A stretch of DNA of 64,000 nucleotides from Pyropia haitanensis (taxonomy: Eukaryota; Rhodophyta; Bangiophyceae; Bangiales; Bangiaceae): assembly GCA_008729055.1 (NCBI GenBank), contig SDUX01000006.1:2241501-2305500 (forward strand). Direction: 5' to 3'. Shown piece by piece: positions 10,770 through 22,434 of this stretch. The notes under the pieces were generated by a model, which had not been told where the DNA came from, searched no databases, and worked only from the letters and a program-made list of their open reading frames with translations. Numbering within the stretch: position 1 is the first letter of the stretch; the number at the start of each line of letters is the position of its first letter. The position numbers were made by a program, and so were the translations under genes.

Positions 10770-13290
10770 GAACAGCTTGAGAAATTTTTGCTTCACTTTC
10801 TGAAACGCGGTGTAGCGGCGTGTGATGCATTGCACCGAAGTGTGCACAGGGCACTTCACCACGTGCAACACGAGTCAGGGACCACTTCACCAACTTTTCT
10901 GAAGCATGCTCAATCGACTAAATCGATGTCACTGAGCACGGTCATGTGCTCAGAAGCTTTCGCAAACGTCGGGAAGTGGGTCATACAGACCCCCAAAGTG
11001 GCCATTCTGGGCAGGTCGCCTCGACTGGCCGTCCAATGCCCCACAGTGCTCTCATGCACTAAAACCTACATCTGTCAGATCTAGACAGTGTAGCCAGTTA
11101 CCTTCACTGCTTTTTTCACACTTATCATCACTGTGGGCGCGTCCAGCTGCGTCACAGTGCCCACCACCCCATCTGCAGTCAGTTAGTCGCCAATGTGCGG
11201 GCTCCAGTGTGCTTTCTTTGCATTATTACGGCACCATAGCCACCAGGTACCTTTGGATTCAGGGTTCACTAAAAAAAGCAGACCCATAACGGTCACAATC
11301 GCTCGGAGGAGTCGATTATAACGCTTCACCCACCCAGTCTGTGGCTGTTCCTGTCGGCTGTACGGGTGCACGACGCTGGATGTGAGCACCAATAGATTCA
11401 TAATGATCATATTACCCAGAATCGACTATCTCTTCCCGCCGTGGGGCTCTCATGCACTGTGTACCCCGGCCTATACTTGGCAACTGAGGAAAATAAAGCA
11501 GACTGGGGGCTCTTTCTCGCGCTGTCTGCACAAACGGTTGCGTTCTTCTGGAGCACAGAGCATCAGGGATGATTAAAATGTCATAGCGAGCCGTGTTTTC
11601 ACCGTCACAGGCGCCCCTGAGCTGCGGAGCCCAGGAGGGATGGTGCACGCATTGTGTCTGTCTATGGGGTCGTTGGGGGTTCTGCTCTAGCAGACGCCTG
11701 TAGGCGCGCACTCAAAACTGAATAGAACAAGTAAAAAAGGCTTGTGTATCCACCCGGCCTGCTGGGTGGCCGGGGAATGGTGAAGCGGGCGACAGGGCGG
11801 GGTGGAGGGCGGCGTCGGACGCTGGCGCTTCAGCCGCTTGTGTCCCAGCAGTCGCGCGAGTCGCTGACCAGGTTACTCGCCAAGTCAAGTATTGTAATCG
11901 TCTGTCCAGCAATGATGAATTCGGGATGCACTCCTCAGGTTGCACGGCTGAGATCGTGTGACAGCCTATCACATGAGACGAATGGCGCATTTTGTTCCCT
12001 AGATATGCAACGAGATGTGAGCCAAGTCGCGGATATACGTATTGTTCTCAGTTGAATAATCGCTATGGCACATTTTACTCACAAATACCTCCTCGTTCAA
12101 CCTGGGTTGCTGGTCGCCAGTTGTCTTGCCGTTCGCTCCCCCTTCCCCCCCACCATCGTCGTCTGGCCCTGTCGTCCAACCCTTCGCCGCGAGGTGACGG
12201 AGGGGGGCGGCAGCCCGTGGCGCCGGCGGCAGCCGGCCGCGGCGCAGACGGGGGGGGGGGACGGCAGTCCGCAACGGCATGAGGGGGGTGCGGTAGCACG
12301 CGACGGCCGCAGCCGGCCGCCCCAACCGGCGGCGGCAGCCAGCCGCGGCAGAGGCCACGGAAAGAGAGGGCAGCCCGCGGTGGCGGTGGCAGTCGGCCGC
12401 GGCGGAGGCCGGGGGGGAAAGGACGGCAGCCCGCAGCGGCAGCGCCGGGCCGCCACAACCAGCGTCAGAGGCGGCGGCTGACCACGGCGGCGGCGGCCGC
12501 CGGCCGCGGCGGCGTCCGGGGGGGAAGCTGCAGAGCGCGGCAGGGGCGCCAGGCCCCCCTGACCGACGGGGGCAGTGGCGGTGGAGGGCGGCGGCGGCGG
12601 CCGCCGCCGCTGCCACGATGGTAGCGTCGGCAGGGAGGGGCAGCCGTGACGGGCGGCGGCAGCCGTCGCCGTGGCGGAGGCAGCGGCGGTAGAAAACGGT
12701 GGCGGCGGCCGTCGCGGCCGCCGCAATGACTACGGCGGCCGCGGCCGCGGGCGCTGCGGTGGCGGGCGGCGACGGCCGCTGCCGCCACGGGGGCAGCGGC
12801 GGGAGGGGGCGGCGGCGGCGGCGGGGGCAGCAGCGACAGTGGGCGGCGGCGGCCGCCGCGACGGCGGGGGCAGCTGGCCGTAACAGCCGGCAGCCGGCTG
12901 TTACGGCATGGAGCGACGGCGGGGAGAGTGCGGATGCAGGCGGCGGCTGTGGGGGCCATGGGGACAGCTGGCGGCGGCAGACGACAGTCGGCGGCGGGCC
13001 GGTTGCACCTGGTGCAGCCGAGGGAAGAGGGAGCAGTCTGCGTTGGCGCCGGGGGTGGCGGGGTTGGCCGGGCGCGGCGTGGGCGGCAGCCGGCTGCGAA
13101 GAGTGGAGAGTGCGTTGGGGGTGGCGGCGGCCGGGCTGGCGCCTGGCAGGGGGGGGTCGTGGGGAGTGCCTCCACATCTGGGGGGGATGCATGGCTCCGC
13201 GCGAGCGGGGAAGAGGCAGTTTAGGGCGGGGGGTGGGGGGGGGGGGGTTAGCCAGGGGGGGGGGGCGGAGGGTAGCGGGGGGAGGAGTAT
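10770..13290 (+). repeat. R1 repeat, copy B (forward)
   Basis: Starts with GGGAACAGCTTGAGAAATTT (10768-10787), shared with copy C at 48718-48737, then TTTCTGAAACGCG (10798) shared with copy C at 49325. The body runs to about 12130, followed by a GGC tract to about 13290. It contains about 520 bp (11090-11610) absent from copy C. Confidence 0.75.
12190..13290. repeat. GGC-rich low-complexity tract of R1 copy B
   Basis: GGC/GGCAGC-rich DNA ending in G homopolymers at about 13209-13265. No supportable gene. Confidence 0.75.
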
Positions 13291-14217
13291 GGCGAGCGGC
13301 CACAGCACCAACGAACTTGCCCTGAGCATCATCCTCTCCTGTGCGGCGCGCCTCCCCCCGCCCGCGCGGCGCCCCATCCCCGGCCGTTGGGCGCCGTGCA
13401 CCCCCCCGCGGCGCAATGTCGCGCCGCGTCCGCAGGGAGCAACCCCCCCCCCCAGGCGGGATGGCACGCCAAAGCTGTCCCCCAGCCACCGCGGCCCGAC
13501 GCAGCTGCCCCGCCGTTCGTACGTACCCCCGTGCCACACCAAGACGGGCAGCCGCATGTGTGCAGCCCGCAACTCAGAGTCTGGATGCACACCGTATCCC
13601 TGGAGGACAGCTGCATGCCAAGTAGCCCGTCCATGGTGCGCTCGCAAATATCGCCGCCGCAGAGCGACAACGTGGCGGGTCCCTCGGAACCACGTGGGAG
13701 CCTGTGAGGCCACCCCATCCCCCCCCCCCCCTCCCCCACCCCCACCATGTGAAATTTCACAGGTTGAGGATAGATGCGGATTCCTGCCTCCCCCCCCCCT
13801 ACCCCCTCTGCTTTTGCAGAGGACAGTGGCCACCGCCACAGTCGTCACGTGTCCCTGGGCCTCTTCGTCAGAAACAGAGCAACACATATTCGGGGCCACA
13901 TCTGGCAGCTGTTCAGCTGTGATGAGGTCTGGAGGTGTAACGTTCGCATGCTCCCCTAGACAAACACGAGCCCCCCCCGCAGGTCGACTCGCAGGGACGG
14001 CGTGAGGGCCACCCTGCTCACGCTGGGCGCGTAACATTTCATGAGCCCCCCATGGGCCCCCCGAGCCCCCGTGGAAACGCGCTATAAGTATCCCCCCCAA
14101 GCGGGCGCCCAGTAAATCCCCCCCCCATTTCTGCCCCGTAAATCCCCCCCCCCCCCCCCCTCCAGAACCCCCCCAGACGCACCCCCCCCCCCCCCCCCCC
14201 CAACACCCCTCAGAGCG
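13291..14217. other. interval right of R1 copy B; unresolved minus-strand coding hint
   Basis: On the minus strand, about 13820-14040 reads as balanced peptide (for example VTPPDLITAEQLPDVAPN). About 13560-13760 does so in another frame, with C homopolymers at 13720-13745 between them. This could be a broken or decayed gene, but no domain is recognisable and the limits cannot be set. A perfect 14-bp palindrome, TGTGAAATTTCACA, lies at 13748-13761. 14120-14205 is C homopolymers. Confidence 0.3.
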
Positions 14218-14265
14218 ACCCACAACGGATTAGTAGCCCACCTACACGACGGATCCGTTGTGGGT
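14218..14265 (-). repeat. 48-bp hairpin unit, right copy
   Basis: Inverted copy of 7032-7079 with one mismatch in 48, about 165 bp upstream of the aldehyde dehydrogenase start. Arms are 14218-14228 and 14255-14265. Confidence 0.9.
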
Positions 14266-14429
14266 CGTTTTCTTTGGAATACTACCTCGTGCATCGTGAC
14301 AGGGTCGAGACGACTGGAGAGCGCAACCGCCTTGCCCCCCCGTTCGTCGCCCGTCTTGCCCGCGGCTCCCCCTTCATGGCCGCCTCGCCGGGGTCGACGG
14401 TGCCCTAGCTCCCCCGCCGTACGACCACC

Positions 14430-16070
14430 ATGCTCCGCGCCGCCGCCCCCCGCCTGTGGGCAACTGCCGCCAGCCGGCGGCGGCACCTCGCCACCACCGT
14501 CCCCGCCTGTTCGCGCGGCGGCAACGGCGGCGGCGGCGGCGGCGGCCGCGGCAGCAGCGACGGCAGCCGCGGCGGGCCCGCCAGCCTGGCCGCCCTCGCC
14601 GCGTCTGGCAGCGGCTCGTTTGTCGGGGGCGGCGGCCACCCCGGCGCGGGCGGCGCCCCCCCCCTGGCCGTTGCCAACCCGTATACGGGCGCGACGGTCG
14701 CGGCGCTGGCCGACGGCGGCGCGGCGGCGGCGGCGGCCGCGACCGCCGCGGCGGCGGCGGCGGCGCCCGCCTGGGCGGCAACCCCCACCGCCGACCGGGC
14801 GGCGGCGGTGGGCGGCTGGGCCGACGCGCTCGCCGCGGCCGCCACGGACCTGGCGGCCGTCCTCGTGTCCGAGGGCGGCAAGACGCTCGCCGACGCGGAC
14901 GCAGAGGTGGCCTACGCCACCTCGTACCTGCGCTATTATGCGCGGGACGAGGCGGCCGCGCATGTGGACGCGGTCGACGAGGTGGTGCCCGCCGCCGACG
15001 GCGGCGCCGGGACCGGCACGGTGACCAAGGAGCCCGTCGGCGTCGTGGCGGCGATTACGCCGTGGAATTTCCCGCTGGCGATGCTCGCCCGCAAGGTCGC
15101 GCCCGCCGTCCTTGCCGGGTGTCCCGTCGTTGCCAAGCCCGCCGCCGAGACGCCCCTGTCGGCACTGGCGCTGGCGCGGCTGGCGCCGCTCCCGCCCGGC
15201 GTCGTCAATGTCGTCGCGTCGGCCGACGCGGCCGCCGTTGGCGACGCGTGGATGGCCTCCCCGGACGTGCGCAAGGTAACGTTTACGGGCAGCACGGGGG
15301 TCGGCGTGGCGCTCGCGCGCGCGGCCGCGACGACCGGCAAGCGGGTGTCGTTGGAGCTGGGCGGCCTCGCCCCGTTTATCGTCACCGCCGACGCGGACGT
15401 GGCGGCGGCGGCGGCGGGGCTGCTCGCCGCGCGGCTGCGCTGCGCGGGGCAGACGTGCATCTCGCCGGGGCGGGTGTACGTGCAGCGCGGGGTGGCGGGC
15501 GCGTTTGCCGCGGCGGTCGCCGACGGCCTCGCCGCGGCGGCCGTGCCGGGCGACCCGGCGGTGCCACCGCCGGCCGGCGCCACCCGCGTCGGGCCGCTCA
15601 TCCACACGGCGGCGGTGCGCAAGGTGCGCTCGCTGGTGGACGACGCCGTTGCGGGCGGCGCGACGCTGGTCACGGGCGGCACGGTCGTGGCGGCGGCCGA
15701 CGGCGGCGGCGACGGCGGCTGCGTCGTCACGCCCGCCCTCCTCACGGGCGTCACCGACGGGATGCGGCTGTTCCGGGAGGAGGCGTTTGGGCCGGTCTTC
15801 CCGCTCGCCACCTTTGACACGCTCGACGAGGTGGTCGGGCGTGCCAACGCGCTCCCCGTCGGCCTCGCCGCGTACGTCTACGCGGGCGACGCGGCGACGG
15901 GGCGGCGGCTGGCGGCGCGGCTGCAGGCGGGCATGGTCGGCGTCGGCAGCGTCGCGCTCAGCGACGCGCGGGTGCCGTTTGGGGGGGTCCGCCTCAGCGG
16001 CGTGGGCCGCGAGGGCGGCCTGCCGGGGCTCGACCCGTTCCTCGAGCTCAAGTACACGCTGGTGGCCTAG
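14430..16070 (+). CDS. succinate-semialdehyde dehydrogenase-like ALDH, mitochondrial
   Basis: NAD(P)-dependent aldehyde dehydrogenase, closest by motif to the SSADH (ALDH5/GabD) family, which oxidises succinate semialdehyde to succinate at the end of the GABA shunt. It is a complete 546-residue frame. The first 30 residues are Arg/Ala/Ser-rich without acids, as in a mitochondrial presequence, followed by a poly-Gly linker. Catalytic landmarks are ITPWNFPLAM (Asn213), KPAAETP (Lys236), FTGSTGVG (285-292), LELGG (Glu309) and GQTC (Cys343), ending GGVRLSGVGREG...FLELKYTL as in SSADH. Oddities: the family LELGGNAPF is LELGGLAPF here, and the residue two after the catalytic Cys, often a second Cys in SSADH, is Ser. 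No frame breaks. The exact substrate is inferred from overall similarity. Confidence 0.88.
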   Translation: MLRAAAPRLWATAASRRRHLATTVPACSRGGNGGGGGGGRGSSDGSRGGPASLAALAASGSGSFVGGGGHPGAGGAPPLAVANPYTGATVAALADGGAAAAAAATAAAAAAAPAWAATPTADRAAAVGGWADALAAAATDLAAVLVSEGGKTLADADAEVAYATSYLRYYARDEAAAHVDAVDEVVPAADGGAGTGTVTKEPVGVVAAITPWNFPLAMLARKVAPAVLAGCPVVAKPAAETPLSALALARLAPLPPGVVNVVASADAAAVGDAWMASPDVRKVTFTGSTGVGVALARAAATTGKRVSLELGGLAPFIVTADADVAAAAAGLLAARLRCAGQTCISPGRVYVQRGVAGAFAAAVADGLAAAAVPGDPAVPPPAGATRVGPLIHTAAVRKVRSLVDDAVAGGATLVTGGTVVAAADGGGDGGCVVTPALLTGVTDGMRLFREEAFGPVFPLATFDTLDEVVGRANALPVGLAAYVYAGDAATGRRLAARLQAGMVGVGSVALSDARVPFGGVRLSGVGREGGLPGLDPFLELKYTLVA

Positions 16071-16931
16071 CCAGCACCGCGCGGGCGATAGGGAGTAGGG
16101 GGGCGATGGAAGAGGGGGGGTGGGGGGCGGGGCTGCCAGCCGGTGGCTGCTGTGACCTGGCCCCGCCCCCGCACAGGCGGGAGGCGTCGGCGGAGGGAGG
16201 GGGGGGGGGGGGAGGTGCGTCCGCGGTGTGGCGTCTCGGCCGGCGCTGCGCGTTACGGAAGCGGGAGGGCGCGGGGTTGTGGGACGGCAAGGACGGGGTC
16301 GGGGCGTGGCGATGGCGTCGCGATGGCTGCTGCCCCTGCGGCTGCACGCCGACCCCCCCGTCCACCCCCGCACGCTCGCTGTGGACCCGCTGCACGTGCG
16401 GCGGCTACGGCCTGGGCGCCCCCCCGCGGCGCGTCGGCGCTGCGCCGCGCTGTGGCGGCGCGTCGAGTGGGTGGGGGCGGCGGCCGCTGGCGATCGGGGC
16501 GCTGGCCGCTGCCCGCGCCGCCGCGGCGGCTGCGCGTGTGGGCACACATGGGGGGGTGGGGGGGGGGGGGGGTGGCCGTTGGCGAGTCCACCGCCGCCGC
16601 GGGTGCTCGGCGGGGCCACCCGCGCGCGCGGTCGTGGCGGCGACGGCGCGCGCGCCGCGGGCGAGTGTGGACCCCCGCCCGCGCGGCCACAGCGTACACC
16701 GCTACTAAAGACGACGGATGTGTGAAAGAGGGTCATGTTATACGTACGAGTGATAGTCATGCAGGCGGCACGCGAGGCCGCTCCCTGTCCCCCCACCCCC
16801 CCCCCGTCGTCGCGGCGCCGCCGCCCACCGCGCCGTTTCCCCCAAAGCCACGCCCGCCGTCGCAATGGTGCGCGCGGCGGTCGCGGTTTCCCCCCCCCCC
16901 CCCCCCCCCCCACCCCCCTCCCGCTCACGCC
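16071..16931. other. convergent intergenic region, no supported gene
   Basis: Lies between the 3' ends of the dehydrogenase and lipase genes. It contains G runs (16199-16211, 16551-16571) and C runs (16891-16910). Open frames are Arg/Ala/Gly-rich shadows. Confidence 0.5.
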
Positions 16932-19900
16932 TCACCGCCACAGCTCCACCCCCCCGTCTTCCCCCGACAGCACCTCGACGCGCCCCCCCCCCGGCCTCCC
17001 CCCCCCGAGCGCGTCGACGAGCGCGTCGCGCGCGCCAATGCGCTCCGCGACGCTGCCGCCGCCGCCGCCGCCGCCGCCGCCACCGCCGACGCCACCCACG
17101 CCGCCGACGCCGCCGCCGCCGCCCGGCGCGGCGGGTGGCGCCAGCGGCGGCGGCCGCGTCGGCCCGCCCACAAAGCACGCGCGCCAGCCGCAGCCGCCGG
17201 CGCCAGCCGAGTCGACGCCGTCCGGGTCGGCGTCGTCGTCAATGTCAGCGGGCGGCCGGCGGCCGGCGGCGGCGACGCCCAGCCGCCGCAGCGTGCGTGA
17301 CGGGAGCGAGTCGTCCGCGACGAGGAGGTCGGTAAAGGACGCGCCGGCGCCGCCAATGGCAGAGCGGCCGGTGCCGCCAACGCCGCCGACACCGCCGGCG
17401 CCGGCGCCGCCCGCGCGGCGGCTGCGGCGGCTGCGGCTCCGCCGCTGTGGGATGACCGTCGTCGTCGTCGTGACGGTGGTGGTGGTCGTCGTCGTAAACG
17501 GCCGCGTCGACGACGACGACGCGTCGCCATCGTCTTCATCCTCCTCCTCCGACTCGGTGTCAACGTCTGGGTTGAGCGCCGCCTCCCCGCCGCCGTCCAT
17601 CCGCAGCAGGTAGTCCCCCTCCCCCGGCGTCTCCGTCGCCACCGCAGGCCGGCCGCGGCCGCGGCGGGCGCGCCCACCCCGCGACACCGACGCCGACGCC
17701 GACGCCGACGCGGTGGCGGTGCCGGCGGTGGCGGTGCCGGCGGCAGGGGCGGCCCCCCCCCCAAACTGGGCCGACCCCCCCACCGGCCAGTTCCAAAACT
17801 CTGGCACGTACTCGGGCCCGTGGTGCCGCGCGCACCAGTTGACGATGGCGGTGAGGTAGCTGGCCTTGCGGTGGTAGACGATCGACGCGGCGTCGCCGTG
17901 CCAGAGGCGCAGCTCGAGGAGGTGCGGGTCGAGGAAGAGGTCCGACGCGGACGTCAGCAGCACCTTCTTCCCAACGTGCGTGTAGCCCACGGACGGGAGG
18001 GGCAGCTTGGCGACCACGTCGGGCGCGAGGATAAGCCGCCAGTGGACGGGCACGACGCCATTGTACGCATCACGAAAGGCGCGATTGCCAACGCGCGGCG
18101 CGCCAAACGTGGACACAAAGATGTCGCGGCGCTCCAGGCCAAGCCGCAGCGCAATGTCCAGGCTGCACAGCGTCGCGAGGCTGCCCCCCAGCGAGTGGCC
18201 GGTCAGGAAGACGGGCCGCGGGCGGCGGCCGTAGAGCCGCCGCAGGCTGGCCATGAGTGCCGGCGCGACGTGCGTGTAGGCCTGCGCAAAGCCCTTGTGC
18301 AGCAGCGCGTCGCGGCGGACGCCCGGCGCGTTTAGCCAGTGCTCCTGCGCCGATGGCGACGGCTTGTCCACCACCCCCGCGTCGACCTCGGCGGCGGAGG
18401 GCGCGGACGGGAGCACCCGCTCCGCGCGCACCCGGAACGCCTTGACGTCCGTGCGGAGGTTGCGGATGGAGCTGGTGCCCTTGAAGCTGATGATGATCCG
18501 GTCGTGCGCGTCGAGCAGCAGCACCGACGTGTCCGTGTCGTCGTGCCGGATGAACGCGTCGACGCGGTGGCGGAGGAAGTCGTGCTGCCGGTCGAGCGTG
18601 GCCATCTTTTCCGTGCCGTAGTAGTAGACCATCCACGCAAAGTTGAGCATCGCCACGTGCGTTTGCATCGTAAACGTGTTGACGGCCGTCTCGGGCACCG
18701 CCGCGGGCGACCGCGACGGCCGCTCCCGCGCGCGATACATGATCGGCACCAGGTCCGCGCGGCTGGCGGGCATCTGCGGGCTGAACCAGCCCCGCAGGCC
18801 GATCGCGTCGGACGGCAGGTTGACGTACGCCTGCACCGTGATGTACACGAGCAGCAGCACGTTGGGCCCAAACAGCACGTTTTGCACCTCAAAGTAGGAG
18901 ACTTTGAAAAAGCCCAGCGCGAGCAGCTGCGGCCCCGTCGGCATCAGCAGCAGCAGCACCATGAAGCACGCCCAGTAGACGACAAAAAAGGTGATGTTGT
19001 GGTAGAGGAAGAAGCGGAAGCCAATCTGCTTAGTCCGGTGCCGCATGTAGTCGGCCGACCGGAGCGCCGCCTTAGACAACAGCACCCGCCGCCCGATCCA
19101 CAGCAGCACCACCACCTCCAGGACGGTCAGCAGCGCGGCGAGCACCACCCCCGGCATGTACCACGGCTTCCCGTTGCGGAAGTAGAGCGTCAGCATCGAC
19201 GCGGCGCTCGCAAACGGCATCCGGCTGAGCGACACCTTGAACGCCGCCCACGCAACGATCTTGAGGCCCGCCATGACGGCGAGGAAGGCCACCTTGGGCG
19301 CGTAGAACCGCCAGCCAAACCGCCGCCCGTCGAGCACCCCAAACGACTCGACCGCCGCCCACACGTACACGAGCGTCGACGCCGCGCACGCCGTATCGCG
19401 GATGACGTCGTACACCCCGTTGGCCGGCCGGTACCAGCTGCTGTTGGTGATGCTGTGCTGCCCCAGCTGCACCATCCGCAGCGTCGCCTCGTACGGGTTG
19501 AGGTAGATGGTGATAAACGCCATCAGCAGCACCACCCACACCTGCTCGTCCGTCCGCCGCCGCGGCGGCAGCCGCACGATGCGCACCGTAAACACCACGC
19601 CCAGCGCGAGCGCGTACGCAAACGTCACCGCGTTGGCGACCGCGAGCCCCCAGTTCACCACCGTCGGCAGCGTCGCGAACCGCAGCAGCCTGGTCGCCCC
19701 GTCCACCCCCGGGAAGGGCGCGTCCCGCCGAAACGCGGTGTTGGCCATCACCACAATCGCGAGCGTGTACGCGACGCCAAACGCGGCGGCCGCGTTGAGC
19801 GAGTGCATCAGCAGCGTAATCTCGCGCGCGCTGATCACCTCCAGCTTGACAAAGTCGTGCGTCGCGAGCGACAGCGACACCGCCTCCTCCTCCTCCCCGC

Positions 19901-21592
19901 CGCCCAGCCGGCGGCCGCAGCGGCCGCCGCCGCCGCCACCCCCACCCCCACCGCCGCCACCGCCACCGCCGCCACCACCCCCACCGCCACCGCCCATGCC
20001 GCCAAAGCCACCGCCGCCGCCGCCACCGCCACCCCGACCGCCCCGCCGCTCACGGCAGTCGTCGCCCCAGCCGCCGGCGCCGGCGTCGCCCGCGCCGCCC
20101 CGTCCCCCGCGGCCGACTCCCCCCCCCGGAGGAGCCCGCCCCGCCCATCCCCCCCCACCAGACAGCCGCCCGTGTCGCCGCCCCCCGCGGCGGTGCCGCT
20201 CAGGATGCTCATCATGGAGAACGCGCTCATGTCCGAGTGGTCCTCCCCGCCGCCCCCGCCGCCGCCGCCGCCGCCGCTGCTGCTGCCGCCACCGCCACGC
20301 CCACCAGAGGCGGCGGCGGCAGCCGCGCCACCCCCACCGCCAAAGCCGCCGCTGCCACCACCACCACCACCACCACCACCACCACCGCCACCGCCACCGC
20401 CACCCCCACCCCGCCCGCCCCGCCCGTCCAGCCGGTCCCCGCGGTCGCGGTCGCCGCCGCCACCAGCCGCCACCCCCGACGTGTCGCTCATGGCCACCGC
20501 CACGACGCCACCGCCGCGACCGCCCCCCGCCAGCCGCTCGCCGTCCAAGCCGCCGCTGCGGCCAGACGCGGCCTCCCCGTCAGCGCCCGCCACGCGCACG
20601 CCCCGGCGGACGCCGCCGGGGCGGCCGACGCGGAGGAGGCCCATCGCGGCGCCACCGCGGCCGCCCCCCCCTCCCCCCACCCCACCCCCACCCCCACCCC
20701 CACCCCCACCGCCGCCGCCGCCGCCGCCGTCCAAGCCGCCGCCACCACCACCACCGCCACCACCGCCGACGCCATCATAGCAGCCACCACCACTGCCGTC
20801 ACGACCGCCGCCGCCGCCGCCGCCACCACCACCACCCCCACCGCCCCCACCCGCGGGCGCGTACACGCCCGCACCGCGGCGGCGCGCACCCTCCTCCCGC
20901 CCCCCCCCCGTCGACACCGTCACCGCCACCGCCGGCGCCGCCACGCCGCCCAGCCGCAGCGCGTACGCCGCCGACAATGGCGGCGGCGCGCCGCCACCAG
21001 CGCCACCCCCACCCCCACCGCCGCCGCCGTCCGCGCCACCCGCCCCACCGCCGCCACCGCGGCGGGCCTCGGCCACCACCCCCGCCGCGACGGCACGCAC
21101 GGCGGCGGCGGCGGCGGCGCCCGCCGGCCCCCCCGCCCGGTGCTCATCCTCAAACCGTAGCCGCCCGCCGGGGCGGGGGCGCTTGCCCGCCACCCGCCCG
21201 CTCAGCGCGCTCCGCCCGCCGCCGCTGGCACTATCGTACGCCGCGCCGGCGGCGGCGGCGGCGCCGCCGCCGCCACGGCTGGCGTGGCCGGCGATCGGCA
21301 GGGGGGGGGGAGGTAGTAGAGCGGCAGGGGGGGGGGGCCCCCCGCCGCCGCCGCCGCCGCCGCCGTGCCGGGACGGCCGCCGGGGAGGGGGTAGGGGGGG
21401 GGTAGAGCCGAACCGCCGCGGGCGGCGGGGGGGACAGCCGCCGCCGCCGGGGGGGGGGGGGGGGGGCGCCTCGGCGGCCGCCGCCGCCGCCGCGGCGGTC
21501 GCCGCGGCGGCTGCCGCGGCCGCCGCCTCGGCAAACGTGGACGGCCGGCGGCGCGGGCGGCGGGGCGCGGCGGCCGCCTCGCCCAGCGGCAC

Positions 21593-21626
<34 letters not shown>

Positions 21627-22160
21627 CGCCAGCCACCCGCACCGTCGACCGCCACGGCGGCGGCGGCGCCACCGCGGCGGCGGCCATCCTCCTCCTCATC
21701 CGAGCCGCCCAGCAGCTCCGCGACGCCCCGCGGCGCGCGGCCGCCACCACCCCCACCCCCACCACCACCACCCCCACCACCACCCCCACCACCACCACCA
21801 CCCCCACCACCACCACCACCGCCGCGGCTGCCGCCACGGCCACCCCGCCGCGGCGGCGGCGGGCGCGGCCACGGCAACAGGCGGGTGCGGGGCCCCTCGC
21901 CCGAGGAGCCCGAGTCGGACCGCCCGCCACCGCCGGCACCCCCCCCACCCCCCCCACCCCCACCGCCGCCGCCGCCGCCGCCGCCGCCACCGCCATCGGC
22001 GGCGGCCGACGGCGCGGAAAACGCGTCGGAGAGGGGAGGGGAGGGGGAGGGCCGCCGGGGGGGAGGCGGGGGGAGGGCTGCCCGCCAGGGAGGCGGGGGG
22101 GGACGGCCGGCGGCGCCGCCGCCGCGCGCCGGGGGGGGGGGGGGTCGGCGGCCTGCGCAT
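16932..22160 (-). CDS. class 3 lipase with N-terminal multi-pass membrane region
   Basis: Probable membrane-bound acylglycerol or phospholipid lipase of the fungal-type lipase_3 family. The firm part runs from about 19900 down to the stop at 16932. First come seven or eight hydrophobic segments (roughly 19830-18830), starting near LEVISAREITLLMHSLNAAA and including VWVVLLMAFITIYLNPYEA. Then comes the alpha/beta-hydrolase domain with IIISFKGTSS, GHSLGG (18183-18200, nucleophile Ser), FGAPRVGN, the probable acid in LAPDVVAKLP, and a His in LWHGDAASIVYH. A Ser/Thr/Asp-rich and Gly-rich tail follows. Upstream, coding-like low-complexity sequence continues to about 22160 (for example FSMMSILSGTAAGGG near 20210) in a different frame, joined most simply at the C9 run 20119-20127. 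The start codon is not fixed. The membrane region resembles heptahelical Wntless/TMEM-type folds only loosely. Confidence 0.8.
19915..20030. repeat. CCGCCA/CCACCC microsatellite encoding poly-Gly
   Basis: Low-complexity triplets encode a poly-Gly block just before the first membrane segment of the lipase gene. Confidence 0.7.
21745..21830. repeat. CCACCACCACCC microsatellite
   Basis: Interrupted CCA/CCC triplets within the low-complexity N-terminal extension of the lipase gene, encoding poly-Gly on the minus strand. Confidence 0.8.
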
Positions 22161-22399
22161 GCTGACGCCCGCCGCCGCGCGGCCAGACGGGTGGGCGGGG
22201 TGGGCGGGCGGGCGGGCGCGGGTACGTTGCCACGCGCGGCGGCGTCGCGGCGGCGCTGGTGCCGCCGCCGCCGGTGGCCACCGCGGCGCACCGACGCGGG
22301 CGCGGCGCGCCGACGCGGGCGGCGCACGCCGCCGCGGCCGACCGCCGCGTCGGCGGCGGCGGCAACGGCACGCCGGCGCGGTCGGGCACGCTGCGGTGC

Positions 22400-22434
<35 letters not shown>

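Larger units (their letters stand above)
7032..14265. repeat. large imperfect inverted repeat built from two R1 copies
   Basis: The left arm (about 7032-10762) holds hairpin unit, GCC tract and R1 body in reverse. The right arm (about 10912-14265) holds R1 body, GGC tract and hairpin unit forward. The spacer is about 150 bp. Anchors are listed under the R1 copies. Arms are diverged and differ in tract length, so this is an old inverted duplication or a paired insertion, not a recent perfect palindrome. Confidence 0.7.

Noticed and set aside
14082..16928. A 948-codon minus-strand open frame
   Set aside because: It is the antisense shadow of the aldehyde dehydrogenase gene, whose sense frame has all catalytic motifs.
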